A stretch of 6,427 nt of DNA, taken from an uncultured beta proteobacterium. Its GTDB lineage: Bacteria > Pseudomonadota > Gammaproteobacteria > Burkholderiales > Burkholderiaceae. The notes beneath the pieces were generated by a model. The model was not told the origin of the DNA. It saw nothing but the letters and a program-made list of their open reading frames with translations, and did not search any database. Positions 1-5,790 of this stretch are shown piece after piece. The stretch spans positions 1 through 6,427 of the forward strand of contig CAIMXN010000224.1 in NCBI GenBank assembly GCA_903845455.1. The letters run 5' to 3'. The translations under genes were made by a program, and so were the position numbers. How positions within the stretch are numbered: the first letter of the stretch is position 1; every line of letters starts with the position of its first letter.

Positions 1-114
1 ATCCCAGTGATCCCAAAATTTTCCAGTAAAAGGGCGCTCTGTGGCCGCCTCTCGAGTGACACGATATTCAATATCAGTTAAGGCTTGTTTGTATTCTTGA
101 TCTGTTTTCTTCAT
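1..114 (-). CDS. msrB: Peptide-methionine (R)-S-oxide reductase MsrB, N-terminal 38 residues (runs off the left edge)
   Basis: MsrB reduces methionine-R-sulfoxide in oxidised proteins back to methionine, using thioredoxin. Only the first 38 codons are here, starting at the ATG at 114-112 on the minus strand and open to base 1. They include EYRVTREAATERPFTGKFWD, the N-terminal MsrB signature (a Y-x-V-T stretch followed by T-E-x-P-F-T-G). The zinc-binding CxxC pairs and the catalytic Cys lie beyond the window and cannot be checked. The start is 28 bases after the selO stop on the same strand, so the two are probably cotranscribed. No Shine-Dalgarno sequence is visible in that gap. The family call rests on a short but distinctive stretch. 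Confidence 0.85.
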   Translation of the reverse strand, partial: MKKTDQEYKQALTDIEYRVTREAATERPFTGKFWDHWD

Positions 115-142
115 GTGATAAATAATATTCTGGTTGAGAACT

Positions 143-1609
143 CTAGGATGAGCAACTGACTGAAATAGACGGCAAATGATCTGCGGGAGGCTTTGAGTAA
201 CCCTCGTTTTCTGGCTGTTCATCAAAAGGCTTACTCAGAATATTCAATAGCTTTAGCACTTCAGAAAAATCATCCTGCTGGGCAAGCTCTATTGCCTGTT
301 GTGCTAAATGATTTCTGAGAACGTACTTTGGATTTACTTTGTTCATTAGCATTCTACGAGTCTGATCGTCTAGGGACTCACTTGCTAGTCTAGCTAAATA
401 ATCCTGCAACCATACATCAATGCCTTCTCGATCAATGAAATGATCGCGCAAGGAAATATCAGTGACTAAGGTGCTTTTATCGATATTTCCCAAGCTTCTA
501 AAGAGGGTGGTGTAATCCACGCGTGAATCATGCATGAGTTGCAGTAAACGTTCAATTAATCCGATATCCGCCTCTTCTGAGGTATATAAACCCAACTTAT
601 CTCGGAAGCCTTTTTGCCATGCTGTTGCATAAGTTAGGGGGAATTCTTCAAGAGCACTTTTTAAAAGTGTCTGCGCCTCTTCTCCAGAATAGCTAAGTTC
701 AATCAGGGGTAGCATTGCGCTTGCGAGACAGGCCATATTCCAATGCATGATTTGCGGTTGGCGATGATATGCATAACGCCCAGCATGATCGCTATGGTTG
801 CAAATGTAATCGAACTCAAATTGATCCAGAAAGCCAAAAGGTCCGTAATCAATAGTGATTCCCAGTGCGCTGATATTGTCACTATTGAGAACCCCATGAC
901 AAAAACCAACTGCTTGCCATTGAGCAACGAGCTGTGCATTTCTGTTGGAGATACGTTTAAATAACTCGAGATAAGGTTCGCTAGTATTTAGACAGTCTGG
1001 ATAGTGCTGGGCAATGAGATAGTCTGCCAGCTCTTTTAAGCGATCGGTGTTTTGTAATGAGGCAAAGTGTTCGAAGTGCCCCACGCGGATAAAGCTGGGC
1101 GCAAGCCTGGCACAGACAGCAGCCGTCTCCATGGTTTCTCGCATCACAGGCAATTTTGATCCAACTACAGCTAAGGCTCTGCTGGTTGGAATACCTAAAG
1201 CATGCATGGCTTCGCTGCAGAGAAATTCGCGTATGGAGGAGCGCAGTACTGCGCGACCATCACCCATGCGTGAATACTCGGTTTTGCCAGCACCTTTGAG
1301 CTGTAATTCCTGACCTTTAATATCGCCGAGCAAAATAGCTCTGCCATCTCCAAGTTGTCCAGCCCATACTCCAAATTGATGACCGCTATAAGCACTGGCT
1401 AGAGGAGTCGTAAATTGGTAGGAGGCTATTTCTAGAGAATTTCCGGCGAGGAGCTCAAGCCACTTTGCATCAAAAGGTAAATTATTATTTGCAAGCGGAA
1501 GACCTATTAACTCTGCGCAAGATTTAGAAAATGCCACCCAATAAGGGTTCGGAATTGGGGTGGGTGAGGTATAGCGAACAGCGTCGTCGCCTTGCAGTGG
1601 GAATGCCAT
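143..1609 (-). CDS. selO: Protein adenylyltransferase SelO (YdiU / UPF0061 family)
   Basis: SelO is a pseudokinase-fold enzyme that transfers AMP from ATP to Ser, Thr or Tyr of proteins; in E. coli it is linked to S-glutathionylation and oxidative stress. The 488 residues match the usual family length. The ATP-binding region is GQLGDGRAILLGD (85-96) followed by LQLKGAG (102-108), with K105 as the likely nucleotide-contacting Lys. The catalytic part is HGVLNSDN (238-245) and DYGPFGFLD (254-262); D244 and D254 correspond to the catalytic and metal-binding acids of the family. C270 lies in the activation-loop region (ICNHSDHAGRYAYHRQP). The protein ends in Cys-Ser-Ser with C486 third from last, the position of selenocysteine in eukaryotic SelO, and the two Cys match the regulatory disulfide pair of E. 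coli SelO. The ATG at 1609 gives the normal N-terminus. The gene is upstream of msrB and divergent from the thioesterase. Residue roles are by family analogy. Confidence 0.96.
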   Translation of the reverse strand: MAFPLQGDDAVRYTSPTPIPNPYWVAFSKSCAELIGLPLANNNLPFDAKWLELLAGNSLEIASYQFTTPLASAYSGHQFGVWAGQLGDGRAILLGDIKGQELQLKGAGKTEYSRMGDGRAVLRSSIREFLCSEAMHALGIPTSRALAVVGSKLPVMRETMETAAVCARLAPSFIRVGHFEHFASLQNTDRLKELADYLIAQHYPDCLNTSEPYLELFKRISNRNAQLVAQWQAVGFCHGVLNSDNISALGITIDYGPFGFLDQFEFDYICNHSDHAGRYAYHRQPQIMHWNMACLASAMLPLIELSYSGEEAQTLLKSALEEFPLTYATAWQKGFRDKLGLYTSEEADIGLIERLLQLMHDSRVDYTTLFRSLGNIDKSTLVTDISLRDHFIDREGIDVWLQDYLARLASESLDDQTRRMLMNKVNPKYVLRNHLAQQAIELAQQDDFSEVLKLLNILSKPFDEQPENEGYSKPPADHLPSISVSCSS

Positions 1610-1618
1610 AGTGAAGCT

Positions 1619-1624
1619 ATTCTA
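1619..1624 (-). promoter_or_regulatory. Possible -10 element for selO
   Basis: Read on the minus strand this is TAGAAT, five of six matches to TATAAT, with 9 bases between it and the selO ATG. If used, the leader would be only two or three bases. No convincing -35 hexamer lies 16-18 bases upstream, so this is weak. It is listed because the selO start also lacks a Shine-Dalgarno sequence and the divergent gap is too short for many alternatives. Confidence 0.2.
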
Positions 1625-1626
1625 GG

Positions 1627-1636
1627 GGGAATTCCC
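1627..1636. repeat. Perfect 10-base palindrome GGGAATTCCC in the selO/thioesterase divergent gap
   Basis: GGGAATTCCC is its own reverse complement, lies in the middle of the 57-base gap between two divergent starts, and overlaps the candidate -35 element of the thioesterase gene. That position would suit an operator controlling both genes. A single 10-base palindrome without extended symmetry on either side can arise by chance, and I do not recognise it as the site of a known regulator. Confidence 0.3.
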
Positions 1637-1660
1637 AATCTCCGCCGAAGCATCTAAAAT
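1632..1660 (+). promoter_or_regulatory. Candidate sigma70-type promoter of the thioesterase gene, predicting a leaderless mRNA
   Basis: TTCCCA (1632-1637, four of six matches to TTGACA) is separated by 17 bases from TAAAAT (1655-1660, five of six matches to TATAAT). Six bases then lead to the ATG at 1667, so a transcript starting at the seventh base after the -10 would begin with the A of the start codon. No Shine-Dalgarno sequence is seen before this ATG, which agrees with a leaderless start. The -35 match is modest. Confidence 0.35.
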
Positions 1661-1666
1661 AGTTAG

Positions 1667-2149
1667 ATGGAAAATAAAGTACAAATTAACCCAGCGACCC
1701 AATTAAGTAATTTAGGAGAAGAATTAAACGTCCCATTTTTGAAGTTATTGGGCGTCCGCTTTCTAAGTGCTGAAATGGGCAAGGGCGAGATTTTGTTGGC
1801 ATTAAAGCCTGAACATACCAATACTTGGGAAGTGGCTCATGGTGGAGTCTTATTGACTCTGATGGATGTGGCGATGGCGGTAGCAGCACGCTCTGCAGAT
1901 CCTGGGGATCGTAGTGTCGTCACCATTGAGCTCAAAAATAATTTTATGCAAGCTGCTACGGGTATCTTGCGTGTTAAAGCGGATACCGTACGCCACACTG
2001 CCACAATGGCATTTTGCGAAGCAAAGCTCTATAACGATCAGGGCGAAGTCTGCTGTATGTCTACCGGCACATTTAAGTATCTCAGGCGCTTGGCGACACG
2101 CAATGCCAAAGGTGAGCGGATCGTTAACGACGACCTACGCGAACAATAA
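1667..2149 (+). CDS. Hotdog-fold thioesterase of the PaaI / YbgC-like superfamily
   Basis: This 160-residue protein is a predicted cytoplasmic acyl-CoA thioesterase, hydrolysing an acyl- or aryl-CoA to the free acid and CoA. The hotdog signature is NTWEVAHGGVLLTLMDVAMA (52-71): the HGG turn (58-60) opens the long central helix, and D67 sits where PaaI-type enzymes carry their catalytic acid. The later strands (SVVTIELKNNFMQAA, 83-97, and GILRVKADTVRH, 99-110) match the substrate-cleft half of the fold. The C-terminal tail after about residue 138 is rich in charged residues and probably lies outside the fold. The gene stands alone, divergent from selO and convergent with the NRDE gene, so context does not indicate a substrate and no specific symbol is justified. 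The ATG at 1667 lacks a Shine-Dalgarno sequence. The fold is confident; the substrate is unknown. Confidence 0.9.
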   Translation: MENKVQINPATQLSNLGEELNVPFLKLLGVRFLSAEMGKGEILLALKPEHTNTWEVAHGGVLLTLMDVAMAVAARSADPGDRSVVTIELKNNFMQAATGILRVKADTVRHTATMAFCEAKLYNDQGEVCCMSTGTFKYLRRLATRNAKGERIVNDDLREQ

Positions 2150-2159
2150 AACTTGCTTC

Positions 2160-3017
2160 TCAAACAGCGAGGTTAGAACCTGGTGCGCAGGTAAGTTCGC
2201 CAGTAACAACGTCATGCCCAATCGTGCCGTTGGCATCAAAACGACGTTCGACCATTTCAAAAGTTCCGTCCTTACGAACCCGCAAAACGGTACTGGAGCG
2301 TGTTCCATATGCGGCTGTTTTGATGAATGCAGGCGAGAGTGCTTTTTCCCAGTCTTTACTGACCCCGGTGTTAGGTAATTCGTGATCGCTAGCTTCATGA
2401 GTGTCGGCCAACACCCTTAAGTAGTGATCAGCATTTTTTAATTGTCCGTTATCCATAGCCAAAGTTTGAGCAAATGCTGCTATTCGATGGTTTACTTTTG
2501 GCCAAGGCGTATCTAGCATAGCGTTGGATAAGCCATACACTCCAGGATTTAAAGCCTGCTCAGGAAATACTTTTCGAGGGCGAATGTTTTGACCCATCAT
2601 TAATCGATTGCTCACCCAATGCATTTGGGCATTTTCTGGATCACTCAGATCAGCCATCAATAAATTGAAACCGTTGTATTGCGAAAAGCGTTTTGCATTC
2701 GCTTTAATAAATTCATTGGGGCGCTCTTTACTTGTGAGATACATCGAGGATAGTTCGCCACGTGTTCTCGCATCCGGTTTTTTCTCGCTTGGGGCTCGCA
2801 CATTGGTGAGTGCTGCAAAACGCCCTGTTTTTGAAAATCCTAACCAAGTACCTGGATTGCCTAAGACATCCGCTTTATCTTTTCCTGCCAAGACATGCGT
2901 GTGGTCGTCCCACCAACCCATTTGTTCTGTGTCGCGCTCATAGAATTCATCGCGATTAGCAGCCACTACTAATGGGTAGTCTGGGTGTGATTTCCAGGCG
3001 AATAAGATCAGGCACAT
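2160..3017 (-). CDS. NRDE family protein (TANGO2 homologue)
   Basis: This 285-residue protein belongs to the NRDE family, named for the motif Asn-Arg-Asp-Glu, here at residues 21-24 (VVAANRDE). Other family hallmarks are Cys2 directly after the initiator Met (MCLILFAW), LAGKDKADVLGNPGTWLGFS (43-62), ALTNVR (69-74), RGEL (87-90), YGLSNAMLDTPWPKV (161-175) and YGTRSSTV (237-244). The conserved Cys2 and the beta-rich pattern have led to comparison with Ntn-type amidohydrolases, but no reaction is established. Eukaryotic TANGO2/HRG-9 relatives have been linked to heme handling and lipid metabolism. No signal peptide or membrane segment is seen, so it should be cytoplasmic. It starts 13 bases after the ygfZ stop on the same strand and is probably cotranscribed with ygfZ. 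No Shine-Dalgarno sequence precedes the ATG. The family is certain; the function is not. Confidence 0.93.
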   Translation of the reverse strand: MCLILFAWKSHPDYPLVVAANRDEFYERDTEQMGWWDDHTHVLAGKDKADVLGNPGTWLGFSKTGRFAALTNVRAPSEKKPDARTRGELSSMYLTSKERPNEFIKANAKRFSQYNGFNLLMADLSDPENAQMHWVSNRLMMGQNIRPRKVFPEQALNPGVYGLSNAMLDTPWPKVNHRIAAFAQTLAMDNGQLKNADHYLRVLADTHEASDHELPNTGVSKDWEKALSPAFIKTAAYGTRSSTVLRVRKDGTFEMVERRFDANGTIGHDVVTGELTCAPGSNLAV

Positions 3018-3030
3018 ATGGGTTGGGGAT

Positions 3031-4026
3031 CTATATCTCGATCAATTGATAGGGTAGTAAGCTCATTTTTAACACAGGTCCATCTACACTACCTAGATGA
3101 ATTTCACCATGCTCAAGCATTTCCAGCTTGCATTCAATCTGCAAGCTGATGCTACGGGGCTCTTTGGGATCAATCGCAGAAAGAACTACCATTCCAGCCG
3201 GCTGCGAAGCATTATCGGAATGGTATAGCTCTATGCCAGGCGAATAACTTAGCGAACTCAATGCATCCATACTCAGTGTTGCTAATTGCAAACGCCGTTT
3301 AATGACCCCGCGGTATTGACTGCGCGCAACGATTTCTTGGCCTGGGTAACAACCTTTTTTAAAATCGACTCCAGCGACAGATTCGAAGTTGATCATTTGC
3401 GGTACAAACTGCTCTTGAGTAGTTAGAACGATTCTGGGGATGGCGCTTAATACCTCCAGAAAGTTCCACTGCTTTAATGCCGCTGAGTCGACTAAGTCTT
3501 CAGACTGATTGGGACTGGCTATTAATACCCGAACGATGGCTTGATCCTCATATAGAACATTGGGCATTCGGAGAATAAGCGAATCTGAACCAAGGGAATC
3601 CAAGCTAAGTCCAGTCCCATAGAAACCAGAGATTTGCCAAGTATCAGATACATCACTTACTTTTACTTTGGAACGCAAGACGAACATAGCAAGGCGCTTC
3701 GCTGTGCTCGCAGCGATATCTTTTGAGATAAAAAGTGCGTAGCGATCATCCCCTTGATTGTTTTGAGGAAATAGTGCCAGCCATGCGCTGGCCAGTAAAC
3801 GCCCTTTAGGACTGCAGTAGCCGACTAAACGAACCGCCGCTGGGCCCTCAGCAATATCACCCGGTTTTGATCGATTTAAGCCTAAGACCGAATTTGTGAG
3901 CTGATTTTGCAGAAAACTCGCTGCATCAGCGCCTTCAACAAATATCAGACCCCAATCAGATAGGTGTGTTTGTCTAAAAGAGGGCTTTATTGCTTCGATT
4001 GGGGTATTTTTTGGAGAAATAGTCAT
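3031..4026 (-). CDS. ygfZ: tRNA-modifying / Fe-S maintenance protein YgfZ (GcvT-like folate-binding family)
   Basis: YgfZ is a folate-binding relative of the glycine-cleavage T protein. In E. coli it supports the synthesis or repair of certain Fe-S enzymes, including the tRNA methylthiotransferase MiaB, and acts in the cytoplasm. The decisive motif is KGCYPGQE (224-231 from the ATG), the family signature with conserved C226, followed by IVARSQYRG. The N-terminal half carries the usual FVEGADAASFLQNQLTN (29-45) and GYCSPKGRLLA (69-79). Length is 331 residues, against about 326 in E. coli. I chose the ATG at 4026-4024; an adjacent GTG at 4029-4027 would add one residue and lies exactly six bases after a candidate -10, so it may be the real start. 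The gene is divergent from mltG with only 20 bases between the ATGs, and the NRDE gene follows 13 bases downstream. Confidence 0.93.
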   Translation of the reverse strand: MTISPKNTPIEAIKPSFRQTHLSDWGLIFVEGADAASFLQNQLTNSVLGLNRSKPGDIAEGPAAVRLVGYCSPKGRLLASAWLALFPQNNQGDDRYALFISKDIAASTAKRLAMFVLRSKVKVSDVSDTWQISGFYGTGLSLDSLGSDSLILRMPNVLYEDQAIVRVLIASPNQSEDLVDSAALKQWNFLEVLSAIPRIVLTTQEQFVPQMINFESVAGVDFKKGCYPGQEIVARSQYRGVIKRRLQLATLSMDALSSLSYSPGIELYHSDNASQPAGMVVLSAIDPKEPRSISLQIECKLEMLEHGEIHLGSVDGPVLKMSLLPYQLIEI

Positions 4027-4040
4027 CACGCTTTTATCAT
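4012..4040 (+). promoter_or_regulatory. Candidate promoter of the mltG-tmk-holB operon, sharing its -10 with the ygfZ promoter
   Basis: TGGAGA (4012-4017, four of six matches to TTGACA) is followed by a 17-base spacer and TATCAT (4035-4040, five of six matches to TATAAT). Six bases separate it from the mltG ATG at 4047, so the first transcribed base would be the A of ATG. The -35 lies inside the ygfZ coding region, which the 20-base gap makes unavoidable for any promoter placed here. The spacing is good and the -35 modest. Confidence 0.4.
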
Positions 4041-4064
4041 AGCCTGATGAGCAGAAAATTTCAC
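4036..4064 (-). promoter_or_regulatory. Candidate promoter of ygfZ and the NRDE gene, sharing its -10 with the mltG promoter
   Basis: Read on the minus strand, GTGAAA (4064-4059, four of six matches to TTGACA) is followed by a 17-base spacer and TATGAT (4041-4036, five of six matches to TATAAT). The ygfZ GTG begins six bases later and the ATG nine bases later. This -10 overlaps the mltG -10 by five bases because TATCATA reads TATGATA on the opposite strand. The -35 lies inside the start of mltG. Confidence 0.4.
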
Positions 4065-5129
4065 GGCAGAGCGCTTTTCACCACAATACGAAAGTCAGGT
4101 TTTGCAGGCTGGCCATTTAAAAAACTGATCCTTGGGATATTGCTATGTCTTGGGGTAGTCTATGGCGCTATTTTTCTATTACCCGTGGTGCCAGCCCAAT
4201 CAAATACGCCAGAAGGTCTTAGTTACCAGATCAAAATCAAGCCACAGTCTGGTCTTGCTGCGATTGCAGATCAATTATCCGAGCAAGGTTTAAAGGTCAC
4301 GCCAATACTTTTTAAGTTTGGCGCTGGCTCACTTTTTGTTCCTGGAAAACTCAAGCCTGGTACTTATTTACTCCCCTTGCGCGGTAGTTTAGGCAAAGTG
4401 CTCTTGCAGATGGCGCGGGGTGATCGGGTTAGAGAAAGTATAGCGATCATTCCGGGGATGACGATTTGGCAACTGAGAACCTTAATTGATTCTCATCCTG
4501 CTTTGATTCACCAGACCAAAGGCATGAGCTCAAAAGAACTTCTGCAGAACCTCAATTTGAGCTATCCAGGAGATGAAGGACTTTTCTATCCTGATACTTA
4601 TGTATTTGATCCCGATGAACCTGATATCAATATTTATCGCCGATCTTCTCAAGCAATGCAAAAGCAATTAGCGCTTGCTTGGGAGAAAAAAGTTCTGCCA
4701 TCTCCTTTAAAAACGTCTTATGAACTTCTTATTCTGGCTTCAATAGTTGAAAAAGAGACTGGCAGGCCTAGTGATCGTAATTTGGTGGCGGCTGTATTTA
4801 GTAACCGCCTCTACAAAGGGATGCTGTTACAAACTGATCCTACGGTCATCTATGGAATTGGCAGTAAATTCAATGGCAATCTACGGAAAACAGACCTTCG
4901 TAAAGACAGTCCCTACAATACCTATATGCGTAAAGGTCTACCCCCAACCCCGATAGCTATGCCAAGTAAAGAGGCCTTACAAGCAGCAGCACATCCAGCG
5001 CAAAGTGATGCTCTATATTTTGTTGCCAAGGGCGATGGCACTAGCCATTTCTCAAAATCTTTAAATGCACATGAGGCTGCTGTTGATCGCTATCAGCGTA
5101 GACCCGCCAAGAATTCTGTAAACCCCTAA
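4047..5129 (+). CDS. mltG: Endolytic murein transglycosylase MltG (YceG)
   Basis: MltG cuts nascent peptidoglycan strands inside the glycan chain and is thought to terminate their elongation; it is anchored in the inner membrane with its catalytic domain in the periplasm. After a basic cytoplasmic N-terminus (MSRKFHGR) a single membrane segment spans about residues 26-48 (LILGILLCLGVVYGAIFLL). A LysM-like subdomain follows (about 57-127, with KLKPGTYLLP at 101-110), then the catalytic YceG domain: FYPDTYVFD (180-188), ASIVEKETGRPSDR (231-244) with E235 as the expected catalytic Glu, NRLYKGMLLQTDPTVIYG (253-270), SPYNTYMRKGLPPTPIAMP (288-306) and LYFVAKGDGTSHFS (323-336). The 360 residues are close to the 340 of E. 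coli. No Shine-Dalgarno sequence precedes the ATG, but later starts would damage the membrane anchor region. tmk follows after 22 bases. Confidence 0.96.
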   Translation: MSRKFHGRALFTTIRKSGFAGWPFKKLILGILLCLGVVYGAIFLLPVVPAQSNTPEGLSYQIKIKPQSGLAAIADQLSEQGLKVTPILFKFGAGSLFVPGKLKPGTYLLPLRGSLGKVLLQMARGDRVRESIAIIPGMTIWQLRTLIDSHPALIHQTKGMSSKELLQNLNLSYPGDEGLFYPDTYVFDPDEPDINIYRRSSQAMQKQLALAWEKKVLPSPLKTSYELLILASIVEKETGRPSDRNLVAAVFSNRLYKGMLLQTDPTVIYGIGSKFNGNLRKTDLRKDSPYNTYMRKGLPPTPIAMPSKEALQAAAHPAQSDALYFVAKGDGTSHFSKSLNAHEAAVDRYQRRPAKNSVNP

Positions 5130-5151
5130 GCTACTCATACCACTACCAACT

Positions 5152-5790
5152 ATGAACCTCCAGTACCCGGGATATTTTCTTAGCTTTGAAGGCATCGATG
5201 GTGCTGGAAAAAGTACCCATATTGAATCATTCGGACAAGCCTTAAAGCAGCGGTATCCTGAGCGCGAGGTAATTATGACCCGTGAACCAGGCGGCACACT
5301 TCTGGGTGAGCATTTAAGAAATCTTTTACTCGATGCGCCGATGAATTTAGAAACAGAGGCCTTGCTGATGTTTGCAGCAAGGCGTGAACACATTGCCCAA
5401 ATTATTGAACCAGCACTGCAGGCTGGGAAGATAGTCATCTCAGATCGCTTTACAGATGCCAGCTTTGCCTATCAAGGCGGTGGACGAGGCTTAAGCTTGG
5501 AAAAACTACATGCATTAGAGCAATGGGTGCAAGGCCGAGCTGATGGCGCATTACTCCAGCCTAACTTAACTATCTTGTTTGATTTGCCTGGTTCTATTGC
5601 ACAAGGACGGCGCTCTCAAGTACGAGCCCCCGATAAGTTTGAGCAAATGGATTTAGATTTTTTTGAGCGTGTGCGTCAAGAATACTTGCGCAGAGCTAAA
5701 ATCGATCCAAAGCGTTTTCATATAGTCGACGCTACACAAACGCGGGAAGCCATTTGGGAGGTACTTAAATTGCTTTCCCTTGACATCTAA
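5152..5790 (+). CDS. tmk: Thymidylate kinase
   Basis: Thymidylate kinase phosphorylates dTMP to dTDP with ATP, an essential cytoplasmic step to dTTP. The 212 residues match the family length (213 in E. coli). The P-loop is FEGIDGAGKST (12-22) with K20. TREPGGT (43-49) and the DRF motif (D98-F100, in ISDRFTDASFAYQGGGRG) bind dTMP and position the phosphates. The lid region is about 150-165 (AQGRRSQVRAPDKFEQ). The arginines there, and the absence of one in the P-loop, fit the type II enzymes of enteric and related bacteria. The gene lies 22 bases after mltG and its stop codon directly abuts the holB start, so it is the middle gene of an operon. No Shine-Dalgarno sequence is visible in the 22-base gap. 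No other in-frame ATG would keep the first beta strand intact. Confidence 0.97.
   Translation: MNLQYPGYFLSFEGIDGAGKSTHIESFGQALKQRYPEREVIMTREPGGTLLGEHLRNLLLDAPMNLETEALLMFAARREHIAQIIEPALQAGKIVISDRFTDASFAYQGGGRGLSLEKLHALEQWVQGRADGALLQPNLTILFDLPGSIAQGRRSQVRAPDKFEQMDLDFFERVRQEYLRRAKIDPKRFHIVDATQTREAIWEVLKLLSLDI

Noticed and set aside
2170..2181. Inverted repeat AGGTTAGAACCT near the 3' end of the NRDE gene, considered as a terminator
   Set aside because: The stem is five base pairs with a two-base centre, lies inside coding sequence, and has no following T-run on either strand.
1914..2378. Open frame of 154 codons on the plus strand crossing from the thioesterase gene into the NRDE gene region
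   Set aside because: It overlaps two well-supported genes in other frames and its translation is Cys/Ser-rich without domain signatures.
2608..2943. Open frame of 111 codons on the plus strand opposite the NRDE gene
   Set aside because: It is antisense to the NRDE family motifs and has no recognisable domain or promoter.
5061..5438. Open frame of 125 codons on the minus strand opposite mltG/tmk
   Set aside because: It lies antisense to the conserved P-loop and DRF parts of tmk and the end of mltG, and its translation has no recognisable family pattern; it is a shadow of strongly constrained coding sequence.
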